From: an uncultured Collinsella sp.
GTDB lineage: Bacteria > Actinomycetota > Coriobacteriia > Coriobacteriales > Coriobacteriaceae
DNA length: 22,167 nt
Reading direction: 5' to 3'
Assembly: GCA_902464965.1 (NCBI GenBank)
Contig: CABQLI010000031.1
Coordinates: forward strand, 1-22,167
Below the pieces are notes generated by a model. The model did not search any database and was not told the DNA's origin. It was given only the letters and a program-made list of their open reading frames with translations. Both the position numbers and the translations under genes were made by a program. Shown here piece after piece: positions 14,348 to 21,537 of the stretch (its first letter is position 1; each line of letters starts with the position of its first letter).

Positions 14348-15246
14348 TACAGCACGCCTCCGATCATCAGCATCAGCTGCGCGGTGATGCAGCCGAAGAT
14401 AAGCGAATCGCTACGATCGAGCATGCCGCCGTGGCCCGGGATAAGGTTACCGGAATCCTTGACGCCCACACCGCGCTTGATGCGCGACTCGATAAGGTCG
14501 CCGATAACGCCCAAAATGGACACGACCACGCCGCACAGCAGCGCATAGGGCAGGCTGAGTTTGTAGAAGTGCGTCGCCCACAGGATGAGCCAAATCAAAA
14601 CCGAGCCCAGGATGCCGCCGACAAACCCCTCCCAGCTCTTTTTGGGAGAGATCTTGGGAACCATCTTGTGCTTGCCGATACGGCTACCCACGATGTAGGC
14701 AAACGAATCGGAGACCCAAAGGGACGCGCAAACGCCCACCGAAAGCAGGGCGCCGGCAAAACCGGGCACGGCATCGCGCAGCAGCACGATAGCCGACAGC
14801 ATAAAGCCAGTGTAGATGGGACCCATGAGCGTCACGGCCACATCAGAGATGCGGGTACGCGGCGACCAGACATACCAAATGCCGACAGCGAGCATCAGGG
14901 CAAAAAGCAGGGCATTCAGCAACATCGAATCGCCCAACGCCGACAGCGGAAAGAGTACGGCGGCAGCGATACCCATGCGCTCGTTAGCCATCTTGCCATC
15001 GAGCCTTGTCATACGGAAAAACTCATAGCAGCACAGACCGCTCATGACAGAAACAAAGATGGCCGTGGGCACGATACCCAAAACCAAGCACAGGATAAAG
15101 ACAACGGCGTAGACGATACCGGCGGCGGCACGGGTGATAAAGCCCGCCAGCCACGAACCGGCGCCGTTCTTCGCTGCAGGCGCTCCCGCAGCGGCAGCTT
15201 TGCGCGCAGGCGTCTTGGGAGCAGATGCCTTGGGACGATCGGACAC
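14347..15246 (-). CDS. cdsA: Phosphatidate cytidylyltransferase (CDP-diacylglycerol synthase)
   Basis: This 299-residue integral membrane enzyme makes CDP-diacylglycerol from phosphatidic acid and CTP. The family signature is complete near the C-terminus (KRGVGVKDSGNLIPGHGGML followed by DRSDS). Several hydrophobic helices precede it. An Ala/Lys/Pro-rich extension of about 30 residues stands before the first helix and is likely cytosolic and disordered. The start is the GTG at 15246, with GAGGAGG 9 bases upstream inside the end of the uppS frame. It overlaps dxr by one base. Confidence 0.95.
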   Translation of the reverse strand: MSDRPKASAPKTPARKAAAAGAPAAKNGAGSWLAGFITRAAAGIVYAVVFILCLVLGIVPTAIFVSVMSGLCCYEFFRMTRLDGKMANERMGIAAAVLFPLSALGDSMLLNALLFALMLAVGIWYVWSPRTRISDVAVTLMGPIYTGFMLSAIVLLRDAVPGFAGALLSVGVCASLWVSDSFAYIVGSRIGKHKMVPKISPKKSWEGFVGGILGSVLIWLILWATHFYKLSLPYALLCGVVVSILGVIGDLIESRIKRGVGVKDSGNLIPGHGGMLDRSDSLIFGCITAQLMLMIGGVL

Positions 15247-15248
15247 GA

Positions 15249-15599
15249 TTAAGCCTCCTCGGTCTTGCTCAGTCCACCAAACCTACGGTCACGGCCCTGA
15301 TAGGCCAAAATGGCGTCGACGAGGCCCCAACGATCAAAGTCGGGCCAATAGGTATCGGTGACGTAGAATTCGGAATAAGCCACCTGCCACAGCAGATAGT
15401 TCGAAAGGCGCAGCTCACCAGAGGTGCGAATCACAAGCTCAGGATCGGGAAGGCCGGCAGTATAGAGGTGGGAAGCCACCATGTCGTCATCAATTGCGGC
15501 AGGATCGATCTTACCGGCGGCAGCGTCGAGTGCAATCTGACGGACAGCGCGGGTAATCTCGGCACGCGCGCCGTAGTTGACGGCAAGCGCCAGCGTCAC
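15249..15599 (-). CDS. uppS: Undecaprenyl diphosphate synthase, C-terminal half (second ORF)
   Basis: This 116-residue frame holds the C-terminal part of a cis-prenyltransferase. It has VNYGARAEI and then the diphosphate-binding RTSGELRLSNYLLWQVAYSE with its arginines and glutamate, and it ends RDRRFGGL like the family. It lacks the catalytic MDGNGR part, which is in the preceding frame. It opens with GTG at 15597-15599, overlapping the TGA of the first ORF as GTGA, an arrangement typical of coupled translation. It could be a real second chain of a split enzyme, or the downstream piece of a frameshifted gene. cdsA starts 2 bp after it. Confidence 0.8.
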   Translation of the reverse strand: MTLALAVNYGARAEITRAVRQIALDAAAGKIDPAAIDDDMVASHLYTAGLPDPELVIRTSGELRLSNYLLWQVAYSEFYVTDTYWPDFDRWGLVDAILAYQGRDRRFGGLSKTEEA

Positions 15600-16024
15600 T
15601 CGGCAAGACCGCGTTCAAAAACGTCGCGGGTCTTCTTGGGCAGCGCGGAAATGTCACCCAAAAAGACAACGCGCACGTTTTCGCGCTTCAGAAGCGGCAG
15701 CTCGTCGATAAACGTCTTGGCAAACAGATGCATCAAGACGTTGACCTCATGCTGCGGGCGATTCCAGTTTTCGGTCGAAAACGCATAGGCAGAAAGCACG
15801 TCGACGCCCAGACGCACGCAGGCAGTAATAATCTCGCGAAGGGAGACGATACCCGCCTTGTGGCCCTCGGTGCGTGCAAGACCGCGCGACGTGGCCCAAC
15901 GACCGTTGCCGTCCATGATGCACGAGATATGGTGCGGAATGTTATTGAGGTCAAGGTCGGAAAAACCGACGCCCGCAGGGGCGTCGGCAAAGTACTCGAC
16001 CAGTTTATGCTCGTCGTATTGCAC
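15596..16024 (-). CDS. uppS: Undecaprenyl diphosphate synthase, N-terminal half (first ORF)
   Basis: This 142-residue frame carries the N-terminal half of UppS, which builds the C55 lipid carrier for wall synthesis. Present are the catalytic aspartate in CIMDGNGRWA, GHKAG, and the SAYAFSTENWNRP segment. It stops with TGA after FERGLAE, where normal proteins of about 250 residues run on through a short loop into the TLxxAxNYGG strand. Compared with E. coli, about eight residues of that loop are missing and the frame changes. The GTG start at 16024 has GGAG 7 bases upstream, at the end of frr. Taken alone it cannot be a complete enzyme. Confidence 0.8.
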   Translation of the reverse strand: MQYDEHKLVEYFADAPAGVGFSDLDLNNIPHHISCIMDGNGRWATSRGLARTEGHKAGIVSLREIITACVRLGVDVLSAYAFSTENWNRPQHEVNVLMHLFAKTFIDELPLLKRENVRVVFLGDISALPKKTRDVFERGLAE

Positions 16025-16025
16025 C

Positions 16026-16562
16026 TTAGATCTCCATGACCTCGGCTTCTTTTTCCTTCAGAAGCTCCTCGACCTTGGCGACATACTCATCGGTGTGCTT
16101 CTGGACCTTGGCCTGCTCGCGACGGACATCGTCCTCGGTGAGCTCCTCATCGCGCTCGAGCTTGTTGTTGAAGTCGCGACGGATGTTACGGATAGACACC
16201 TTGGCCTGCTCGGCGTACTCGCGGCACTCCTTGACGAGCTCGCGACGGCGCTCCTCAGTGGGGGCCGGGAACGGCAGACGAACGACGGTGCCATCGGAGT
16301 TGGGGGTAATACCCAGATCGGAAGCGCCGATGGCCTTGACGATAGCATTGATGAGTGCCTTGTCCCACGGCTCGATGAGCAGCATGTGGGCCTCGGGGGT
16401 CTTGACGGCGGCAACCTGCGTGACCGGCGTGGGAACACCGTAATAATCGACGGTGATGTCGGACAGAATGTTGGCATTGGCGCGGCCGGTACGAACCTTG
16501 GAGAAGTTATGCTTGAGGGACTCGAGCGACTTGTCCATATGGGCGGTGATGTTCTCTGCCAT
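16026..16562 (-). CDS. frr: Ribosome recycling factor
   Basis: This 178-residue protein splits post-termination ribosomes together with EF-G. It begins HMDKSLESLKHNFSKVRTGRA, the family's three-helix-bundle arm. It continues with the domain II strand region VTQVAAVKTPEAHMLLIEPWD, and ends with long charged helices including AKVSIRNIRRDFNNKL. It is slightly shorter than the usual 185. The ATG has GAGGA upstream. It lies 2 bp after pyrH, the nearly universal pyrH-frr pair. Confidence 0.97.
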   Translation of the reverse strand: MAENITAHMDKSLESLKHNFSKVRTGRANANILSDITVDYYGVPTPVTQVAAVKTPEAHMLLIEPWDKALINAIVKAIGASDLGITPNSDGTVVRLPFPAPTEERRRELVKECREYAEQAKVSIRNIRRDFNNKLERDEELTEDDVRREQAKVQKHTDEYVAKVEELLKEKEAEVMEI

Positions 16563-16564
16563 GC

Positions 16565-17287
16565 TTAATCCTCCTGATAGACGAGCGTGCCGACGGGCTC
16601 ACCCGCGAGCGCGCGCTTGACGGTGTCCTCGCCATCGATGTTGAGGACCAAAATCGGCATACGGTTGTCCTGGCACAGTGCCGTAGCCGTGGAATCCATA
16701 ACCTGCAGACCGCGGACGAGAACCTCGTGATAGGTAATCTTGTCAAAACGGACGGCATCGGCGCACTTGACGGGATCCTTATCGTAGATGCCGTCAACCT
16801 TGGTGGCTTTAATCAGAATCTCGGCGCCGATCTCGCACGCACGAAGAGCCGCGGCGGTGTCGGTCGTAAAGTACGGATTGCCCGAACCGGCGGCAAAAAT
16901 AACGACGTTGCCCTTGGAAAGGTGGTTGATGGCGCGACGGCGAATATAGGGCTCGCAGATCTCGTTCATCTGGATAGCGCTCATCACGCGGCAGGGAACA
17001 TCGTTATGCTCGAAGGCATCCTGCAGGGCGAGCGCGTTCATAACGGTTGCCAGCATGCCCATGTAGTCGGCCTGAGCACGCTCCATGCCACCGGCAGCAC
17101 CGGCCATGCCGCGGAAAATATTGCCGCCGCCGACAACGACGCCGACCTCATGGCCAACGGCTAGCAGCTCCTTGACCTGCTTGGCAAGATGGTCGGTAAC
17201 CTTGGGGTCGATGCCATATTGGCCGTCGCCCATCAGCGCTTCGCCAGAAAGCTTCAAAAGCACGCGTTTATATCGGATGTCGGACAA
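16565..17287 (-). CDS. pyrH: UMP kinase
   Basis: This 240-residue amino-acid-kinase-fold enzyme phosphorylates UMP to UDP. It shows YKRVLLKLSGEALMG at the start, the nucleotide-binding VVVGGGNIFRG, and the segment GNPYFTTDTAAALRA. DGIYDKDP is the typical kinase loop. The start is the TTG at 17287, with AGGAGG 6 bases upstream; no ATG is available nearby. It heads the minus-strand operon that runs to proS, and has its own promoter just after the tsf terminator. Confidence 0.96.
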   Translation of the reverse strand: MSDIRYKRVLLKLSGEALMGDGQYGIDPKVTDHLAKQVKELLAVGHEVGVVVGGGNIFRGMAGAAGGMERAQADYMGMLATVMNALALQDAFEHNDVPCRVMSAIQMNEICEPYIRRRAINHLSKGNVVIFAAGSGNPYFTTDTAAALRACEIGAEILIKATKVDGIYDKDPVKCADAVRFDKITYHEVLVRGLQVMDSTATALCQDNRMPILVLNIDGEDTVKRALAGEPVGTLVYQED

Positions 17288-17317
17288 AGCGATCCTCCTT
17301 TAGATTGAACTCTCAAC

Positions 17318-17326
17318 ATTCTATCA
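17318..17326 (-). promoter_or_regulatory. Extended -10 promoter of the pyrH operon
   Basis: TG-A-TAGAAT on the minus strand is an extended -10 element. TTCATA at 17349-17344 is a possible -35 with a 20-base spacer, and would overlap the tail of the tsf terminator. Transcription would start near 17311. Confidence 0.5.
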
Positions 17327-17347
17327 AAGGCTCTAAGAAGAGCTATG

Positions 17348-17382
17348 AAAAAGCAGGCTGTGAGTAAAACCCACAGCCTGCT
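17348..17382 (-). terminator. Terminator of rpsB-tsf
   Basis: On the minus strand AGCAGGCTGTG pairs perfectly over 11 bp with CACAGCCTGCT around a 9-base loop. TTTTT follows at 17352-17348. It lies 24 bp after the tsf stop. Confidence 0.92.
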
Positions 17383-17405
17383 CATTACCAGCTACAAGAG
17401 CTTAT

Positions 17406-18275
17406 TTACTCGCCACGAACCAGACGGTCAAAGGCAACGACGGTAATGGTGTCGCCGAGCTCCTTGGAGACCTGCTCTGCGTACTTCTTGATGGTGAGGG
17501 AGCTGTCCTTGATGAACTCCTGCTCGGTGAGCACGGACTGCTTGTAGAACTTCTCCAGACGGCCGACAGCCATCTTCTCCTGAATGGCCTCGGGCTTGCC
17601 GGACTCGGCAGCCTGAGCCATGTAGATCTGCTTCTCGTGCTCGACGGTCTCGGCCGGAACCTGATCGCGGGTAGCGCAAATCGGGGCGACGGCGGCAACC
17701 TGAAGGGCAACGTCGTGAGCGAAGGTCTTGAAGGACTCAGCCTGAGCGGTCTCGGCCTTCTCGAAAGCAAACTCGACGAGGACGCCGATCTTACCACCCA
17801 TGTGGATGTAAGAAGCGAGCGCGCCGTTCTCAGCCTTGCGGGCAGCGAAGCGGGAGATCTTCATGTTCTCGCCCATGATGTGAATCATCTCGGTGAGCTC
17901 GGAGGAAACAGTCTCCTCGCCCATCGGCTTCTCGAGCAGAGCGTCGACGTCAGCAGGCTCGGTGGTAGCGACAACCTCAGCGACCTTGGAAGCAAAGCCG
18001 GTGAACTTGGCGTTGGAGCCAACGAAGTCGGTCTCGCAGGAGAGCTCGAGCAGAGCGCCGGTCTTGCCATCCTCGGAGACGAACGCGGCAACAGCGCCCT
18101 CGTTGGTCTCACGGCCAGCCTTCTTGGCAGCCTTGGCAAGGCCGTTCTTACGCAGAACGTCGACAGCGGCGTCCATGTCGCCGTCAGCCTCGACGAGAGC
18201 CTTCTTGCACTCCATCATCGGGGAGTCGGTCATCTCGCGGAGCTGCTTGACCATAGCGGCGGTAATCTGGGCCAT
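17406..18275 (-). CDS. tsf: Elongation factor Ts
   Basis: This 289-residue factor exchanges GDP for GTP on EF-Tu. The N-terminal UBA-like domain reads AAMVKQLREMTDSPMMECKKAL, here abridged. It is followed by the core signature ELSCETDFV and later by the C-terminal segment LEKFYKQSVLTEQEFIKD. The ATG at 18275 (MAQITAAMV) has AAGGA 6 bases upstream; an in-frame start five codons earlier is not favoured. It follows rpsB by about 45 bp and ends at a strong terminator. Confidence 0.97.
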   Translation of the reverse strand: MAQITAAMVKQLREMTDSPMMECKKALVEADGDMDAAVDVLRKNGLAKAAKKAGRETNEGAVAAFVSEDGKTGALLELSCETDFVGSNAKFTGFASKVAEVVATTEPADVDALLEKPMGEETVSSELTEMIHIMGENMKISRFAARKAENGALASYIHMGGKIGVLVEFAFEKAETAQAESFKTFAHDVALQVAAVAPICATRDQVPAETVEHEKQIYMAQAAESGKPEAIQEKMAVGRLEKFYKQSVLTEQEFIKDSSLTIKKYAEQVSKELGDTITVVAFDRLVRGE

Positions 18276-18320
18276 TGTGGTTCCTTTCAAAGAGATGAAA
18301 AAGAATTAACTAAGACTGAT

Positions 18321-19049
18321 TTACTCGGCCTTGGGCTCAGCGGCCATCTCGGCCTCGGAGACCTGCTCCTTGCCGGAGCCAGCGAGGCAGGCGTCAGCCA
18401 TGAGCTCGCACATAAGGGTGACAGCGGAGATAGCGTCATCGTTGCAGGGGATGCCGTACTCGACCTCGTCGGGATCGGAGTTGGTGTCGATCAGAGCGAC
18501 GACGGGGATGTTCAGGCGCTGAGCCTCCTTGATGGCGTTCTCCTCGCGCTTGGTGTCGATGATGAAGAGAGCCTGGGGCAGACCCTTCATGTCGCGGGCG
18601 CCACCGAGGTTGGTCTGGAGCTTGGTGAGCTCCTTGCCGAGAACAGCCTGCTCCTTCTTGGGCAGAACAGCCATGCGGCCGTCCTCGACCATGGCCTCGA
18701 GCTCCTCCATGCGGTTGATGCGGGAACGGATGGTGACGAAGTTGGTCAGCATACCGCCGAGCCAACGCTGGTTGATGTAAGGCATGTTGGCGCGCTCAGC
18801 AGCGTTCTTGACGGCCTCCTGAGCCTGCTTCTTGGTGCCGACGAACAGCACGTTGCCGCCCTTGGCGACGTTCTTGACGAAGGTGTAGGCCTGGTCGGCG
18901 TCGAGGATGGTCTGCTTGAGGTCGAGGATGTAGATGCCGTTGCGCTCACCGAAGATGAACGGCTTCATCTTGGGGTTCCAGCGACGGGTCTGGTGACCGA
19001 AGTGGCAGCCGGCCTCGAGCAGGGTGCGGATATTAATCTTGGTAGCCAT
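18321..19049 (-). CDS. rpsB: 30S ribosomal protein S2
   Basis: This 242-residue protein begins MATKINIRTLLEAGCHFGHQ and contains RRWNPKMKPFIFGERNGIYI, then NVLFVGTKKQAQEAV, and QRWLGGMLTNF, all typical of S2. An acidic, Ala-rich tail ends the protein. The ATG has AGGAGG 6 bases upstream. It has a consensus-like promoter and a structured leader of about 135 bases, and is paired with tsf as in most bacteria. Feedback by S2 on its own leader is known in other bacteria and plausible here. Confidence 0.97.
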   Translation of the reverse strand: MATKINIRTLLEAGCHFGHQTRRWNPKMKPFIFGERNGIYILDLKQTILDADQAYTFVKNVAKGGNVLFVGTKKQAQEAVKNAAERANMPYINQRWLGGMLTNFVTIRSRINRMEELEAMVEDGRMAVLPKKEQAVLGKELTKLQTNLGGARDMKGLPQALFIIDTKREENAIKEAQRLNIPVVALIDTNSDPDEVEYGIPCNDDAISAVTLMCELMADACLAGSGKEQVSEAEMAAEPKAE

Positions 19050-19051
19050 GT

Positions 19052-19184
19052 TAAACCTCCTGTGGTTTGCCTCCGCGCGGGGTCATCCTCCAAAACCAAC
19101 CCGAACATGTGCTACCAAAGCCCGGGCACCACGGTATGAAGTAGCCGCGCGTGCGTGATAAAAACATGTTGCCGTGAAGCAACC
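19052..19184 (-). promoter_or_regulatory. Structured 5' leader of rpsB (possible S2 autoregulatory RNA)
   Basis: AACATGT (19170-19164) pairs with ACATGTT (19110-19104). Inside it GCTAC pairs with GTAGC, and a GC-rich apical part contains CCGTGGTGCCCGGG. This paired domain lies between the predicted start of transcription and the ribosome site. It resembles ribosomal-protein leaders in position and shape. No known family was recognised, so regulation by S2 is inference. Confidence 0.45.
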
Positions 19185-19190
19185 CGATGA

Positions 19191-19219
19191 ATGATAGCAG
19201 GAATGCATCTTCCTGCCAA
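19191..19219 (-). promoter_or_regulatory. Promoter of rpsB-tsf
   Basis: On the minus strand TTGGCA (19219-19214), a 17-base spacer, and TATCAT (19196-19191) preceded by TGC match the sigma-70 consensus with an extended -10. It is the best promoter in the window and lies just after the xerC stop. Confidence 0.8.
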
Positions 19220-19268
19220 CCCGCAATCAAAACCACACACCTGAGTGCGACGCGGGACGTCCCAGCCA

Positions 19269-20189
19269 CTATTCGCCGCGGGGATGGGCTTGAGCCACGG
19301 CACGTTTGAGCCGATCGGGCGTGAGATGCGTGTAGATTTGCGTCGTGGACAGGCTCGCATGACCCAGCAGCTCTTGAACCGAGCGCAGGTCCGCACCGCC
19401 CTCGAGCAAGTCGGTCGCAAAGGTATGGCGCATCGCATGCGGGGCGATGTCGGCCGGAATGCCGGCGAGCGTCGCCAGCGTATGGAACCGCCGCCGGAGC
19501 ATGGCTGCGCTCATGCGATTGCCGCGCGCCGATATAAGCAGCGGATGCGGCCCGGTAGCGAGGTCGCGGCGCTTTGCCTGAGCGAGCAACTCCGGCCTCC
19601 CCTCCTCAATATAGAGACGCGTCGCCTCGAGCGCACGACGATACAGAGGGACGATACGTTCTTTGCTCCCCTTGCCCCACAGGCGCAACGTGCGTTCGGA
19701 CCAAGCGATAGACTCCACATTGAGTGCTGCGAGCTCAGAGATACGAGCACCCGAGGCATAGAGCAGCTCGAGCATCGCCGCATCGCGCAGTCCCGCGGGC
19801 GTCGAGTTATCAGGCGTCTTGAGCAGCGCCTCGACCTGCTGGGTCGTAAGGACGCCCGGCAGGTCACGCGGCAGCTTGGGCGATGCGATCGCCGAGACCG
19901 CATCGCCCTCGACAATCCCCTCGGCAGCCATCCAGCGATAGAGAGATCGGATAGCCGACAGGTGCGCCGCAAGCGTTCGGGGAGCCACCTGCTCACGCGA
20001 AAGCTCGGCAAGATAGCGACGAATGGTGCGCACGTCGGCAGAGAAGGCATCGATATCCTCGCGCTCGCACCAGGCAGCGAAGCGCTCCAGCCTCGAGCCA
20101 TAGGCCGTCACCGTGTTGGGAGAAAGTCCCTCGACACGTGCGATATAGGCGATAAACGAGTCGACGGTGTCGTACAGGTCAAAAGCTAT
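19269..20189 (-). CDS. xerC: Tyrosine recombinase XerC
   Basis: This site-specific recombinase resolves chromosome dimers at dif. The catalytic residues are in order: Arg in ASGARISEL, Lys in WGKGSKERIV, His-x-x-Arg in PHAMRHTFAT, His in LGHASLS and the nucleophile Tyr in TQIYTHL. The first ordinary start in frame is a GTG at 20111 (280 residues), but it cuts off DSFIAYIARVEGLSPNTV, which matches the start of the XerC N-terminal DNA-binding domain. Upstream in frame there is no ATG, GTG or TTG before a stop at 20235. An ATA at 20187-20189 overlaps the trmFO stop (ATAG) and has GGAGG 9 bases upstream, so it is taken here as the likely start (306 residues). Confidence 0.88.
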   Translation of the reverse strand: MAFDLYDTVDSFIAYIARVEGLSPNTVTAYGSRLERFAAWCEREDIDAFSADVRTIRRYLAELSREQVAPRTLAAHLSAIRSLYRWMAAEGIVEGDAVSAIASPKLPRDLPGVLTTQQVEALLKTPDNSTPAGLRDAAMLELLYASGARISELAALNVESIAWSERTLRLWGKGSKERIVPLYRRALEATRLYIEEGRPELLAQAKRRDLATGPHPLLISARGNRMSAAMLRRRFHTLATLAGIPADIAPHAMRHTFATDLLEGGADLRSVQELLGHASLSTTQIYTHLTPDRLKRAVAQAHPRGE

Positions 20190-21523
20190 GACCGGTCGCC
20201 TCCAAACAGATCGGGGCGAGTGGCCAGATAGGCATCAAGGGCCTCGAGGGCGCGATCCGCATAAGCCTGGTAGCGGTCGCGTTTGCTGCGGCGCTTACCA
20301 TCCTCGAGTGGCGGCACCAGGCCAAAGTTGACATGCATAGGCTGATAGCCCACGGTGGCAGGATCGGTCGCATAGCCCACGAGCGCGCCCAGAGCGCCCA
20401 CGCGCGGCAGCTCGACGCCCGCGGCACCGATAGCCTCGGCATAGGTGTTGAGCGCGGCGAGCAGACCCGTCGCCACGGCCTCCATGTACCCCTCGGTGCC
20501 GGTGATCTGACCGGCCAGGCGCACACCGGTACCGGGCACGGCAAAGGTGCCATCGAGCACGTGCGGGGCGTCGACAAAGGTATTGCGGTGCATGACACCG
20601 TAGCGGAAGAACTCAGCGTTCTCCAGGCCCGGCACCATATGGAAGACGCGCTTCTGCTCGCCAAAGGTCAGATTGGTCTGGAAGCCCACCAGGTTATAGG
20701 CGGTCTTCTCCTTGTTCTCGGCACGCAGCTGAATCGCCGCCCAAGGGCGACGTCCGGTACGCGGGTCGGTGAGGCCGACGGGCTTCATGGCGCCAAAGCG
20801 AATAGCGTCCTTGCCGGTGCGCGCAACCTCCTCGGCAGGCTGGCAGGCCTGGAACAGATCGCCGCCCTCAAAGTCCTTGAGCACCACGCGGTCGGCCGTG
20901 GTGAGCGCCTCGATAAAGGCCTCGTACTCCTCTTTGTTGAGCGGGGCGTTGAGATAGTCGCCGCTCCCCTGCTCCTCGTAGCGCGACTGCGAGAACAAAA
21001 CGTCCATATCGAGCGTGGAGGCATCGACGATCGGCGCCGCCGCATCAAAGAATGCCAGGGCATCGCCGCCGACGAGCTTCATGACCTCTTCGCTCAGCGC
21101 CGGCGAGCACAAGGGGCCCGCGGCAATGACCACGTGACCCTCGGGAATCTGCGTGACCTCGCCGTGAATGATCTCGATATTGGGACGGGCGGCAACCTCG
21201 GCCTCGACAAGCTCGGAAAACTTGACGCGGTCGACCGCCAGGGCGCCACCGGCGGGAACAGCCGCGCGATGGGCGCAATCGAGCAGCACCGAACCCATAC
21301 GCTCGAGCTCGGCTTTTAGTAGGCCAGCAGCGGAATCTGGACGGGTCGACTTAAACGAATTGGAGCAGACGAGCTCTGCCAGGTGATCGGTATGGTGGGC
21401 CGGGGAGCTCACCTGGGGGCGCATCTCGCACAGCTTTACGGCAAACCCGCGGTCTGCCAGCTGGATCGCGCATTCCGAACCCGCCAGACCGCCACCGATA
21501 ACCGTCACCTGATCGAACTGCAT
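20186..21523 (-). CDS. trmFO: Methylenetetrahydrofolate-tRNA-(uracil-54-C5)-methyltransferase TrmFO
   Basis: This 445-residue FAD enzyme makes ribothymidine at tRNA position 54, using methylene-THF. The FAD-binding start is VTVIGGGLAGSECAIQLADRG, shown in part. Also visible are CSNSFKS, the family GTEGYMEAVATG segment and YQPMHVNFGL. The ATG at 21523 is chosen because AAGGTG lies 7 bases upstream; a TTG two codons earlier has no spacing. It follows dprA by 14 bp and overlaps the likely xerC start. The dprA-(topA)-trmFO-xerC order is common in Gram-positive bacteria; topA is not between dprA and trmFO here. Confidence 0.96.
   Translation of the reverse strand: MQFDQVTVIGGGLAGSECAIQLADRGFAVKLCEMRPQVSSPAHHTDHLAELVCSNSFKSTRPDSAAGLLKAELERMGSVLLDCAHRAAVPAGGALAVDRVKFSELVEAEVAARPNIEIIHGEVTQIPEGHVVIAAGPLCSPALSEEVMKLVGGDALAFFDAAAPIVDASTLDMDVLFSQSRYEEQGSGDYLNAPLNKEEYEAFIEALTTADRVVLKDFEGGDLFQACQPAEEVARTGKDAIRFGAMKPVGLTDPRTGRRPWAAIQLRAENKEKTAYNLVGFQTNLTFGEQKRVFHMVPGLENAEFFRYGVMHRNTFVDAPHVLDGTFAVPGTGVRLAGQITGTEGYMEAVATGLLAALNTYAEAIGAAGVELPRVGALGALVGYATDPATVGYQPMHVNFGLVPPLEDGKRRSKRDRYQAYADRALEALDAYLATRPDLFGGDRS
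20199..20203 (-). promoter_or_regulatory. Ribosome binding site suggesting a non-standard xerC start
   Basis: GGAGG on the minus strand, inside the last codons of trmFO, lies 9 bases before the ATA at 20189. It is about 88 bases from the GTG at 20111. Confidence 0.5.
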
Positions 21524-21537
21524 CTGCAAACACCTTT

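Noticed and set aside
17637..19139. 500-residue plus-strand frame opposite rpsB and tsf
   Set aside because: It is a codon-bias shadow of two ribosome-related genes and shows Leu/Gly/Val low complexity.
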